NCBI GenBank assembly: GCA_017416855.1
Contig: JAFQAZ010000006.1
Span: 1 to 34,609 of the forward strand
Source of the DNA: Clostridia bacterium
GTDB taxonomy: Bacteria > Bacillota > Clostridia > UBA1381 > UBA9506
Length of the DNA: 34,609 bases
Direction: 5' to 3'
Position 1 is the stretch's first letter, and the number at the start of each line of letters is the position of its first letter. The position numbers and the translations under genes were made by a program. Positions 7,391 through 14,372 of the stretch are shown piece by piece. A model generated the notes under the pieces. It was given only the letters and a program-made list of their open reading frames with translations. It did not search any database and was not told where the DNA came from.

Positions 7391-8647
7391 ATGGAACCAA
7401 AGCACAAACATTTAAAAATATCTTGTTACTGCGCCAGTATGTCTATGTCCGTGGTGGCCAACCTGCCGCCTCTTTTGCTGTTAACCTTCCGTAATTTATA
7501 CGGCATTTCATATTCTATGCTGGGTTCCTTGATTTTAATTAACTTTTTAACACAGCTGAGTATGGATTTGTTATTTTCGTTTTTCTCCCACAAATTCAAC
7601 ATTGCCAAAACCGTCCGCTTTACGCCGGTGCTGACCAGCACAGGTCTTGCGATCTATGCTCTCACACCCCTTTTGTTTCCCAATGCGGTATATGTCTGTC
7701 TGCTCATCGGTACAGTGATTTTCTCTTCCTCGGCAGGCCTGTTGGAGGTACTGAACAGTCCCGTTTTAGCAACCATTCCCTTTAAAGACCCGGACAGAGA
7801 AATGAGCAAGCTCCATTCCGTGTATGCCTGGGGATGTGTGGGCGTTGTGCTGTTTTCCACCCTGTTTTTACAGTTTTTCGGCTCTGAAAACTGGCAATGG
7901 CTAGCACTTTTTTTGATGATTATCCCCCTGACTTCCCTTGTGCTCTTTGCCAAGGCTGAAATTCCCCCTATGCCCACACCGGAAAAGGTAAGTGGCGCCA
8001 TTAGCTTCTTTAAAAATAAAACACTGTGGCTGTTTGTTATCGGTATCTTTTTAGGCGGCTCTGCCGAATGCACTATGGGACAATGGGCCTCAGGCTATTT
8101 AGAGCAGGCTATGGGCATCCCTAAAGTGTGGGGCGATGTGTTTGGCGTTGCCCTTTTCTCCTTAACCCTTGGTCTGGGACGTACCCTTTATGGCTCTTTT
8201 GGCAAAAACATTGGCCGGGTGTTGTTTTACAGCAGCGTGGGCTCCACACTTTGTTATTTCATCGCGGCCGTTTCAGGCTATCCCCTCGTAGGCCTTGTGG
8301 CCTGTGCCTTAACCGGATTTACTGCGGCTCTTTTATGGCCGGGTAGTCTGATTGCCGTGGCAGACCGTTTTCCCACCGGTGGTGTTTTAATGTATGCCAT
8401 TATGGCCGCCGGCGGCGACCTGGGCGCTTCTTTGGGGCCTCAGTTTGTGGGTATGGTGACCGATGCCGCTATGGAAATGCCCTTCTTGATTCAGATGGCG
8501 CAAAGCTTCGGACTTTCCCCTGAGGTATTTGGCATGAAACTGGGTATGCTGACGGGGATGCTCTTCCCCCTGTTTTCCATCCCCATCTTTGCCCGCATCT
8601 GGCACAACCAGAATAAGCGGCTTTTAACAAAAACTGTTGACAAGTAA
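7391..8647 (+). CDS. MFS transporter (FucP-like subgroup)
   Basis: A 418-residue permease with about 12 hydrophobic segments in two halves and a central loop near residues 190-215 (PPMPTPEKVSGAISFFKNK). The N-terminal half, including YGISYSMLGSLILINFLTQLS, resembles the fucose/sugar permease branch of the major facilitator superfamily. The substrate cannot be told. I chose the ATG at 7391 because AAAGGAAG lies just before it; the longer reading begins inside the promoter. It has its own promoter and is not under the T-box, which starts at its stop codon. Whether it works with the downstream symporter operon is open. Confidence 0.85.
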   Translation: MEPKHKHLKISCYCASMSMSVVANLPPLLLLTFRNLYGISYSMLGSLILINFLTQLSMDLLFSFFSHKFNIAKTVRFTPVLTSTGLAIYALTPLLFPNAVYVCLLIGTVIFSSSAGLLEVLNSPVLATIPFKDPDREMSKLHSVYAWGCVGVVLFSTLFLQFFGSENWQWLALFLMIIPLTSLVLFAKAEIPPMPTPEKVSGAISFFKNKTLWLFVIGIFLGGSAECTMGQWASGYLEQAMGIPKVWGDVFGVALFSLTLGLGRTLYGSFGKNIGRVLFYSSVGSTLCYFIAAVSGYPLVGLVACALTGFTAALLWPGSLIAVADRFPTGGVLMYAIMAAGGDLGASLGPQFVGMVTDAAMEMPFLIQMAQSFGLSPEVFGMKLGMLTGMLFPLFSIPIFARIWHNQNKRLLTKTVDK

Positions 8648-8665
8648 ACGCTTCTGTGTTACAAT
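8637..8665 (+). promoter_or_regulatory. Promoter of the T-box operon
   Basis: TTGACA (8637-8642), 17-base spacer, TACAAT (8660-8665). The -35 box lies in the last codons of the MFS gene. Confidence 0.8.
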
Positions 8666-8671
8666 GTTTTT

Positions 8672-8950
8672 CATAAAAGCTGTGAACGGAAACAAGTAAG
8701 CTGGGAATGAAGCGGAGAGAAACGGCGGTTGGTGCGAGCCGGGGTTCTGAACCTGACCGAATACAGTCCGGGAGCTGCAAGGGGGAAATTTTTCAGTATC
8801 CCTTGCCGGAAACGCCCGTTATCGCGTAGGGTGGTAAAATTTTTGACTGCTTTTGCCACTCAATGAGGCAGCATCTGTGAGGATGCTGTAAACCGAGGTG
8901 GTATCACGGATATTCGTCCGTCCTCTGGAAAAGAGGACGGGCTTTTTTAT
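8672..8950 (+). promoter_or_regulatory. T-box riboswitch (probably Tyr, specifier UAC)
   Basis: All landmarks of a T-box leader are present. Stem I has AGCT/AGCT and CGGA/TCCG pairings, the AGTA motif (8695-8698), GGAGAG (8714) and the distal loop GGTGCGAGCC (8731-8740). The specifier loop reads GAATACAG (8759-8766). The CCCGTT of stem IIA/B is at 8815-8820. A stem III GCAGCATC/GGATGCTGT leads to the T-box AACCGAGGTGGTATCACGG (8891-8909). The terminator CCGTCCTCT/AGAGGACGG with a T6 run ends at 8948. Uncharged tRNA should stabilise the antiterminator. Specifier TAC followed by A would mean tyrosine; a one-base shift would give ACA (threonine). A second AGGGTGG at 8827 lies within stem II and is not the T-box itself. 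Confidence 0.92.
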
Positions 8951-9001
8951 TTTCATTTCGTCCTCTTCAGTCAAAATTTATTTATGGAAGGAATGATGAA
9001 T

Positions 9002-10540
9002 ATGGCAGTCAAATTAATTATGCTTGTGGTCTTTTTCGGTGTTATGTTAGGCGTTGGCTTTTATTGCCGGAAAAATGCCACAGATGTTTCGGGTTTTGTT
9101 TTAGGCGGCAGAAGCGTTGGCCCCTGGCTCACGGCTTTTGCATACGGCACCTCCTATTTTTCAGCGGTTATTTTTGTTGGTTATGCCGGTCAGTTTGGCT
9201 GGAAATTCGGTGTTGCCTCCACTTGGATTGGCTTGGGCAATGCATTCATCGGCTCCCTCCTTGCCTGGGTGCTCCTGGGCAGAAGAACCAGGCTTATGAC
9301 CCAGCATTTAAACACAGCAACCATGCCGGAATTTTTCGGCAAACGTTATAACAGCCCGGCGCTTAAAATTGTTGCTTCCTTAATTGTATTTATCTTTTTA
9401 ATCCCCTACACCGCGTCATTATACAACGGTTTATCCCGTTTGTTTGAAATGGCCTTCCCCGGTATTTCTTATAACATTTGCGTTGTTGTTATGGCCGTGC
9501 TCACCGGTGTTTATGTTATCGCCGGCGGTTATATGGCAACTGCCATTAACGACTTTATTCAGGGGCTCATTATGATTGGCGGTATTGTGGCTGTTATCTG
9601 GGCTGTGCTGTCCGGTCACGGCGGCTTCACCGCTGCAATGACAGAGCTTGCCCATGTGGAACATGCCATTCCCGGTGCTTACAGCTCTTTCCTTGGGCCT
9701 GATCCCTTCGGCCTGTTCTGCGTGGTGATTTTAACCTCACTGGGAACCTGGGGTCTGCCTCAGATGGTACAGAAATTCTACGCTATCAAGAGCGAAAAGC
9801 ACATTGCTAAAGGCACCATTATTTCCACCGTATTTGCCGTCATCGTAGCCGGCGGATGCTACTTTTTAGGTGGCTTTGGCCGCATCTCCGGCGTAGCAGT
9901 AGATGCTCTGGGTGCACCGATTGGCGGTTTTGATGCCATTATCCCCGCAATGCTTAATAATCTGCCGGATGTGTTAATCGGTGTTGTGATTGTGTTGGTG
10001 CTTTCCGCCTCTATGTCTACCCTTTCCTCTTTGGTATTAACCTCCAGTTCTACCCTGACCCTGGACTTAATTAAAGGTCACATTGTGAAAAATTTAGAAG
10101 AGAAAAAACAGGTTTTGATTATGCGGATTTTATTGGTTGTGTTCATTGTAATTTCTGCTTTCATTGCCATCAATAAAGATAAATTAGGCTACATTGCCGA
10201 TATGATGGGCATCTCCTGGGGTGCCTTAGCCGGTGCTTTCTTAGCACCATTCCTCTATGGCTTATATAGCAAGAAAATTTCCAAGGCTTCCGTTTGGGCT
10301 TGCTTTATCTTCGGTGCCGGTGTGATGGTGCTGAATATGGTGACGCGGGCAAGCTTCCCTGCTATGCTGCAATCTCCCATTAACTGCGGTGCTTTTGTGA
10401 TGATTGCAGGCCTTGTCATCGTTCCTTTAGTAAGTTTGTTTACCAAAAAGCCCGATGCTGCTTTAGTGGATACTATGTTCACTTGTTACGACCACAAAGT
10501 ATTGGTTTCTGCCAAAGAAGCCTTAGGTGAAGAAGAATAA
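9002..10540 (+). CDS. Sodium:solute symporter family transporter
   Basis: A 512-residue membrane protein with about 13 hydrophobic segments. Typical symporter-family features are FVLGGRSVGPWLTAFAYGTSYFSA in the first helices, GGYMATAINDFIQGLIM, and the later SMSTLSSLVLTSSSTLTLDL, which corresponds to the Na2-site helix of the family. Members carry proline, pantothenate, acetate, phenylacetate and others. I chose ATG 9002 because AAGGA (8988-8992) is nine bases upstream; ATGs at 8984 and 8993 lie before or on that site. It is the first gene after the T-box and is followed 21 bases later by an acyl-CoA synthetase. The cargo is therefore probably a carboxylic acid used in amino-acid synthesis (inference). 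Confidence 0.9.
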   Translation: MAVKLIMLVVFFGVMLGVGFYCRKNATDVSGFVLGGRSVGPWLTAFAYGTSYFSAVIFVGYAGQFGWKFGVASTWIGLGNAFIGSLLAWVLLGRRTRLMTQHLNTATMPEFFGKRYNSPALKIVASLIVFIFLIPYTASLYNGLSRLFEMAFPGISYNICVVVMAVLTGVYVIAGGYMATAINDFIQGLIMIGGIVAVIWAVLSGHGGFTAAMTELAHVEHAIPGAYSSFLGPDPFGLFCVVILTSLGTWGLPQMVQKFYAIKSEKHIAKGTIISTVFAVIVAGGCYFLGGFGRISGVAVDALGAPIGGFDAIIPAMLNNLPDVLIGVVIVLVLSASMSTLSSLVLTSSSTLTLDLIKGHIVKNLEEKKQVLIMRILLVVFIVISAFIAINKDKLGYIADMMGISWGALAGAFLAPFLYGLYSKKISKASVWACFIFGAGVMVLNMVTRASFPAMLQSPINCGAFVMIAGLVIVPLVSLFTKKPDAALVDTMFTCYDHKVLVSAKEALGEEE

Positions 10541-10561
10541 TCAAAAGAAAGGGTTTCTCAT

Positions 10562-12196
10562 ATGCCTATTACTGATTACTTAGAAAGAAATGCCCGCTTA
10601 TACCCCAACGACGTCAGCTTGGTGGAGGTGAATCCGGAACATCAGCCGGATAGCAATGTTTCCTGGCGGGAATATAACTTAATTCAATCCACCGGATGTG
10701 AAAAATATCGCCGTGAATTGACCTGGAAGCAGTTTGATGTGGCCGCAAACCGGTTTGCCAATCTGCTCCTGACCCGCGGTGTGAAAAAGGGCGATAAGGT
10801 TGCCATTTTAATGATGAACTGCATCGATTGGCTGCCTATTTACTTCGGCATTTTAAAAGCCGGTGCTATTGCCGTTCCTATGAATTTCCGCTTTTCTGCT
10901 GAAGAAATTGAATACTGTGCTGATTTAGCCGATATTTCAGTGCTGGTCTTCGGCCCCGAGTTTATTGAACGCTTAGAGGCTGTTCGTGAGCATTTAAACA
11001 TCCGCGACTATTTCTTTGTGGGTAAAGATACCCCTGCTTTTGCAGATAATTACACAGAAATGATTACCTATTGCTCTTCCTGGCCGCCGGCTGTGGAGAT
11101 TTCTGACGAAGATGACGGTGCCATCTACTTCTCTTCCGGCACCACCGGTTTCCCGAAAGCCATTCTTCATCGACACAAAGCATTGGTTTTATCCTGCGAG
11201 GTTGAACAGAAGCATCACTCTCAGTCACGGGAGGATGTGTTCCTCTGTATTCCGCCTCTTTATCACACCGGTGCTAAAATGCATTGGTTCGGTTCTCTGC
11301 TATCCGGTTCAAAGGCGGTTATCCTTCGCGGCATCAAGCCGGAATGGATTCTGCAGACGGCATCAGAAGAAAAAGCAACCATTATCTGGCTCTTGGTGCC
11401 CTGGGCACAGGATATTTTAGATGCCATCGACCGTGGGGATATTCAATTAGATAATTACCGTCTGGCACAATGGCGCTTAATGCACATTGGTGCACAGCCC
11501 GTCCCCCCCTCTTTGATTAAAAGATGGAAAGAAGTGTTCCCCCATCACGATTATGACACCAACTATGGCCTGAGTGAATCCATTGGCCCCGGTGCTGTGC
11601 ATCTGGGTGTGGAAAATATACATAAGGTGGGCGCCATCGGCGTTCCCGGCCATAAATGGCAGGTTAAAATTGTGGATGAACAAGGCAATGAAGTGCCCCG
11701 CGGCAGTGTGGGAGAGCTTTGCTTAAAGGGTGATGGCGTGATGAAATGCTATTACAAGAACCCCGAAGCTACAAAAGAAGTGTTAACCGAAGACGGTTGG
11801 CTATTAACCGGTGATATGGCAAAAACAGATGAAGATGGCTTTATTTATCTGGTTGACCGTAAAAAGGATGTTATCATTGTGGGTGGCGAAAACATTTACC
11901 CCGTTCAGATTGAAGATTTTCTCCGCTCCAACGAAAAAATTAACGATGTGGGCGTGATTGGTCTTCCTGATGAGCGTCTGGGCGAAATTACCGCCGCCAT
12001 CATTCAGTTAAAAGAGGGCATGACCGCCACTGTGGAAGAAATGAACGAATTCTGCATGGCTCTGCCCCGCTACAAACGGCCTAAGAAAATTATTTTTGCT
12101 GAAATTCCCCGTAATGCAACGGGAAAAATTCAGAAAAATACCTTGCGTGAGCAGTATGGTGCGGCAAGGTTGGTGGAAGCCGCCACAACCAAATAA
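10562..12196 (+). CDS. AMP-forming acyl-CoA synthetase (ANL superfamily)
   Basis: A 544-residue adenylate-forming enzyme that should activate a carboxylic acid as acyl-AMP and pass it to CoA. The core motifs are YFSSGTTGFPKAI (A3, about 187-199), YGLSESIGPG (A5, about 334) and GWLLTGDMAKTDEDGF (A7, about 413). The hinge motif is VDRKKDVIIVGGENIYP (A8), and the catalytic lysine sits in NATGKIQKN (about 520). The acid-binding pocket cannot be read by eye, so the substrate is unknown. It shares the T-box transcript with the symporter, and AAAGGG precedes the start. The pairing suggests import plus activation of the same acid, controlled by shortage of one aminoacyl-tRNA. Confidence 0.9.
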   Translation: MPITDYLERNARLYPNDVSLVEVNPEHQPDSNVSWREYNLIQSTGCEKYRRELTWKQFDVAANRFANLLLTRGVKKGDKVAILMMNCIDWLPIYFGILKAGAIAVPMNFRFSAEEIEYCADLADISVLVFGPEFIERLEAVREHLNIRDYFFVGKDTPAFADNYTEMITYCSSWPPAVEISDEDDGAIYFSSGTTGFPKAILHRHKALVLSCEVEQKHHSQSREDVFLCIPPLYHTGAKMHWFGSLLSGSKAVILRGIKPEWILQTASEEKATIIWLLVPWAQDILDAIDRGDIQLDNYRLAQWRLMHIGAQPVPPSLIKRWKEVFPHHDYDTNYGLSESIGPGAVHLGVENIHKVGAIGVPGHKWQVKIVDEQGNEVPRGSVGELCLKGDGVMKCYYKNPEATKEVLTEDGWLLTGDMAKTDEDGFIYLVDRKKDVIIVGGENIYPVQIEDFLRSNEKINDVGVIGLPDERLGEITAAIIQLKEGMTATVEEMNEFCMALPRYKRPKKIIFAEIPRNATGKIQKNTLREQYGAARLVEAATTK

Positions 12197-12290
12197 AAAA
12201 GCTGTAGTAAAACGCGCAGAGCGCAAAAAGCAAAATATAAATATTATATAATTTTATATGTAAAGCTTTAGATTAGTAAAATTATAATGT

Positions 12291-12323
12291 AGGCATTCGT
12301 CATAAAACGAATGCCTATTTTTT
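12291..12323 (+). terminator. Terminator of the symporter-CoA ligase operon
   Basis: AGGCATTCGT and ACGAATGCCT form a 10-bp stem with a 6-base loop, then T6. Confidence 0.85.
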
Positions 12324-12346
12324 AATTGCTTTTTGCTTTGAATAAC

Positions 12347-12409
12347 CTTCACCGCTCGGCGTACCATCGTACGCCGTCGGGATTCAGCTTATCCAATCTG
12401 CATCGTTTT
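12347..12409 (+). repeat. Structured repeat, copy 1 (GTAC-hairpin element)
   Basis: It holds CTTCACC, a perfect hairpin GGCGTAC-CATC-GTACGCC (12358-12375), and GGATTCAGCTTATCCA. Nearly the same order occurs on the - strand at 25076-25137 with a different stem, GCAGTAC-CTTT-GTACAGC. This part of the 308-base gap between the CoA ligase and the SLOG gene has no coding capacity. Confidence 0.6.
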
Positions 12410-12426
12410 CCGTCCAGCTAAAATAT

Positions 12427-12498
12427 TAAAAAAAAGTGCAGACCGTGCTTAAAACATCGCCACTCGCAGTACCTTTTGGAGCATTGTCCAAAACTTTT
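12427..12498 (+). repeat. Structured repeat, copy 2, ending in a terminator-like hairpin
   Basis: It starts with an A-run and GTGCAGA, contains CACTCGCAGTACCTTTT (12461-12477) and ends with TTTTGGA/TCCAAAA and a T7 run on the + strand. The element at 25076-25187 (- strand) has the same order: A-run, GTCCAGA, CTCGCAGTACCTTT, hairpin, T7. It could be a small RNA end or a REP-type repeat. It points towards the convergent SLOG gene. Confidence 0.5.
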
Positions 12499-12504
12499 TT
12501 TGTG

Positions 12505-12978
12505 TTATTCCAATACATTTTTAACTAAAATTTCTTTTCTTTTTGCATAAGCAATTGTATTGTTTGTGCCGCCTTTTTCTCCTGTAAATACCGCAATCAC
12601 AAGACTTGAATGATCGACCATCCATTGATTGCGCACCTGATAGCAACCGATAAAATAGTTCTGATTGATTTCTTTTACCAAATCAGCTTTTTTAATAATT
12701 TGTTGAAACCTTATTTTTTCTTTTATGCTTCTTCTTTTTTCAAAGTTTGGATGTGGCATGGCACAAATTAAATGCAGGTCTTTATGTTGCTTTTTTCTTT
12801 CCAGCACAATTTCGGCCGCCCAGATGTCTGTACCCATAGCCATACCACTAATAAAGGTTTTATAACCATCGCTTATCGCTTCATCAATTGCCTTTTCCAA
12901 AAGAGGCTTAATGTTCTTCTCGCCAAGTTCCATTTTGTCAGGACGATGACCTGTAAAACAACATCTTAGATTTTTCAT
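12505..12978 (-). CDS. SLOG (DUF1273/YpsA-like) family protein (module 2)
   Basis: A 157-residue protein with the standard SLOG/YpsA motifs: CCFTGHRPDK at residues 6-15, ISGMAMGTDIWAAE (about 43-56), LICAMPHPNF, and a C-terminal RNQWMVDHSSLVIAVFTGEKGGTNNTI. Family members are predicted to bind a nucleotide-derived ligand in the pocket formed by the GHR and glycine loops; in Bacillus, YpsA and GpsB are functionally linked. The start has AGGAG seven bases upstream. Its promoter is TTGCAA (13050-13055) with TAAAAT (13027-13032) on the - strand, spacer 17. It diverges from an XRE gene, the same layout as module 1. Confidence 0.9.
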   Translation of the reverse strand: MKNLRCCFTGHRPDKMELGEKNIKPLLEKAIDEAISDGYKTFISGMAMGTDIWAAEIVLERKKQHKDLHLICAMPHPNFEKRRSIKEKIRFQQIIKKADLVKEINQNYFIGCYQVRNQWMVDHSSLVIAVFTGEKGGTNNTIAYAKRKEILVKNVLE

Positions 12979-12986
12979 ATTTTTTC

Positions 12987-13011
12987 TCCTAAATTTTGAC
13001 CAATATAACGG
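12987..13011. repeat. Inverted copy of the operator-like 25-mer in the SLOG2 leader
   Basis: TCCTAAATTTTGACCAATAT (12987-13006) is the perfect reverse complement of 13113-13132. Extended to 13011 versus 13108 the match is 23 of 25. It contains the SLOG2 ribosome site on the - strand. Confidence 0.75.
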
Positions 13012-13058
13012 ACAACTATTTTAATAATTTTAGCACAAAATAATATTAATTGCAACTG

Positions 13059-13069
13059 ATACTGGTCAA
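13059..13069 (+). promoter_or_regulatory. Operator candidate ATACTGGTCAA
   Basis: ATAYTGGTCAA occurs here, inverted at 12996-13006, and again at 13113-13123 and 13643-13653. The first three surround the divergent SLOG2/XRE2 start region, and this one lies just upstream of the SLOG2 -35 box. It is a likely binding site of one of the two HTH proteins (inference). Confidence 0.5.
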
Positions 13070-13084
13070 TTATGAGGTGAAAAT

Positions 13085-13345
13085 ATGGAGCAAAAACTAA
13101 GACGAGACCGCAATATTGGTCAAAATTTAGGAAAATTGAGAATAAAAAATAAATATTCGCAGGAAAAACTTTGTGCAGAACTGCAACGTAGAGGTTGTGA
13201 TATTGGCAGAAGCACATATGCTAAATATGAATGTGGCGAATTAAATATCCGTGTCAGTGTTCTTATAGCTTTAAAATCTATTTATAACTGTTCATATGAT
13301 GATTTTTTTGAAGGACTTGATGTGGAAACGGATAATAAACAATGA
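13085..13345 (+). CDS. XRE family transcriptional regulator (module 2, first)
   Basis: An 86-residue helix-turn-helix protein: IGQNLGKLRIKNKYSQEKLCAELQ is followed by GRSTYAKYECGELNIRVSVLIALKSIYNCSYDDFFEGLD, the canonical XRE order. It has almost nothing beyond the DNA-binding domain. GAGGTGAAA precedes the ATG. It is divergent from the SLOG2 gene and precedes another HTH gene by 40 bases. The first 48 bases of the gene overlap the repeat copied at 13613-13662, and an operator-like motif lies within codons 10-13. Confidence 0.88.
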   Translation: MEQKLRRDRNIGQNLGKLRIKNKYSQEKLCAELQRRGCDIGRSTYAKYECGELNIRVSVLIALKSIYNCSYDDFFEGLDVETDNKQ

Positions 13346-13385
13346 GATGACTATATATCTATAAAAGGTAGGTAAAGATAAAAAG

Positions 13386-13613
13386 ATGCAAAACAAAAAT
13401 TTCGATATTTGGTTAGCTATCGGTTTAAATATTCTGCACTACAGAAAAGAGCAAGGGATGACACAACTGCAATTAGCTGAAAAATGTAATCTAAGCAGAA
13501 ATCATTTGCAACGAATTGAAACAGCCGCATCCTCCTGTACATTAGATACTTTAATAAACATAGCAGAAGCTTTAAATATTCCTCTGGTTAAATTATTTGA
13601 ATTTAAAGATTAA
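13386..13613 (+). CDS. XRE family transcriptional regulator (module 2, second)
   Basis: A 75-residue helix-turn-helix protein: WLAIGLNILHYRKEQGMTQLQLAEKCNLSRNHLQRIE, then TLDTLINIAEALNIPLVKLFEF. This is a minimal single-domain XRE protein. A weak ribosome site (AAGGTAGG) lies about 17 bases upstream; no separate promoter is evident, so it is probably co-transcribed with the gene before it. Two minimal XRE proteins in tandem beside a divergent SLOG gene suggest joint regulation; a small antitoxin-like role is also possible, although no toxin is seen. Confidence 0.82.
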   Translation: MQNKNFDIWLAIGLNILHYRKEQGMTQLQLAEKCNLSRNHLQRIETAASSCTLDTLINIAEALNIPLVKLFEFKD

Positions 13614-13662
13614 TATGGAACAAAAGCTAAGATGAGACCGCAATATTGGTCAAAATTTAGGA
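13613..13662 (+). pseudogene. Truncated copy of the XRE2 gene start
   Basis: It matches 13083-13132 at 47 of 50 bases, including ATG and the first codons, but has an in-frame TGA at codon 7. The copy stops exactly where a MITE-like hairpin element begins. Confidence 0.75.
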
Positions 13663-13738
13663 ATGCATAAATGCATTCCCTACATTATGATAAACCGCTT
13701 AGTTTTGTTGTTCCGTAGGGGACGGATTAATCCGTCCC
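13660..13738. mobile_element. MITE-like element with nested palindromes
   Basis: Hairpin GGAATGCAT-AA-ATGCATTCC (13660-13679) and the perfect palindrome GGGACGGATTAATCCGTCCC (13719-13738) are joined by CCCTAC (13678) and GTAGGG (13713), which are complementary. It is non-coding and resembles small non-autonomous elements common in Clostridia. Confidence 0.6.
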
Positions 13739-13744
13739 GATACA

Positions 13745-13780
13745 AAAAAGTCAGCAGCAATTTTTTGCTGCTGACTTTTC
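13745..13780. terminator. Bidirectional terminator
   Basis: AAAAGTCAGCAGCAA and TTGCTGCTGACTTTT form a long perfect stem with T-runs on both sides. On the - strand it follows the DUF6514 stop. Confidence 0.8.
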
Positions 13781-13782
13781 TC

Positions 13783-14124
13783 TTAAACCGCTTCCACAAA
13801 CAGAGCTTCTCCGGCAAAATCCTCAATGCCTAACAAATCCTCCAACACTTCTTTCATTGAAATGGGTGTTACGGTGTTGTTTGCCATAAGATCAAGCACC
13901 GCCATTGCCTCACCTTCTGTGGCAAACACATCAAAGATTTTTCTGTATTCAGCATAAGCTGTTCCCCCGGGCCGCCGACCCCGTTTATAAATCTCAATGC
14001 CATATCGGATTGCTTTCTGCTGTTCTACTTCCACTTCTTTTGCCAAAACATAATAATCCAGAGCAAAACCTGTTTCTGTTCCTTCTTCCTCCGTTACCTT
14101 TTCCGTTCTGTATAAGTACCGCAT
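13783..14124 (-). CDS. DUF6514 family protein
   Basis: A protein of about 113 residues. MRYLYRTEKVTE ... LDYYVLAKEVE ... YGIEIYKRG ... FDVFATEGEAMAVLDLMANNTVTPISMKEVLED resembles the small clostridial family DUF6514, whose function is unknown. It has no membrane segment or signal peptide. I chose ATG 14124, with GAGGGG eleven bases upstream; a TTG at 14145 would add seven residues. It is divergent from homoserine dehydrogenase. Confidence 0.7.
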   Translation of the reverse strand: MRYLYRTEKVTEEEGTETGFALDYYVLAKEVEVEQQKAIRYGIEIYKRGRRPGGTAYAEYRKIFDVFATEGEAMAVLDLMANNTVTPISMKEVLEDLLGIEDFAGEALFVEAV

Positions 14125-14278
14125 GTTTTTCTTGTCCCCTCTCAAGATTTAGAACTCTTTTCCCTTTCATATACATTATATAGTATTTCCATGATCTTTG
14201 AAATAGCTATATTTCGCATTGTTCGACATAAAAAAATTTTTTCTTTATTTTTTATGATAAAAAAATATTTCCTTTCTC

Positions 14279-14307
14279 TTGACCAAATGCCTATTTTCAT
14301 ATATAAT
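14279..14307 (+). promoter_or_regulatory. Promoter of hom
   Basis: TTGACC (14279-14284) and TATAAT (14302-14307), spacer 17. No T-box or other leader is seen in the remaining 65 bases. Confidence 0.75.
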
Positions 14308-14372
14308 AAAATGGATATAATGTATAATTTGTCAAAAAAGACAGTTAACGGCAAATCTCAGGAGGTTACAAA

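Noticed and set aside
8827-8836. Second AGGGTGG sequence suggesting a tandem T-box
   Set aside because: It lies inside stem II pairings, has no following antiterminator or terminator, and only one stem I is present.
13085-13613. Toxin-antitoxin system formed by the tandem HTH genes
   Set aside because: Both are minimal XRE proteins; no toxin-like fold (HipA, HigB, RelE, Fic) is visible in or beside them.
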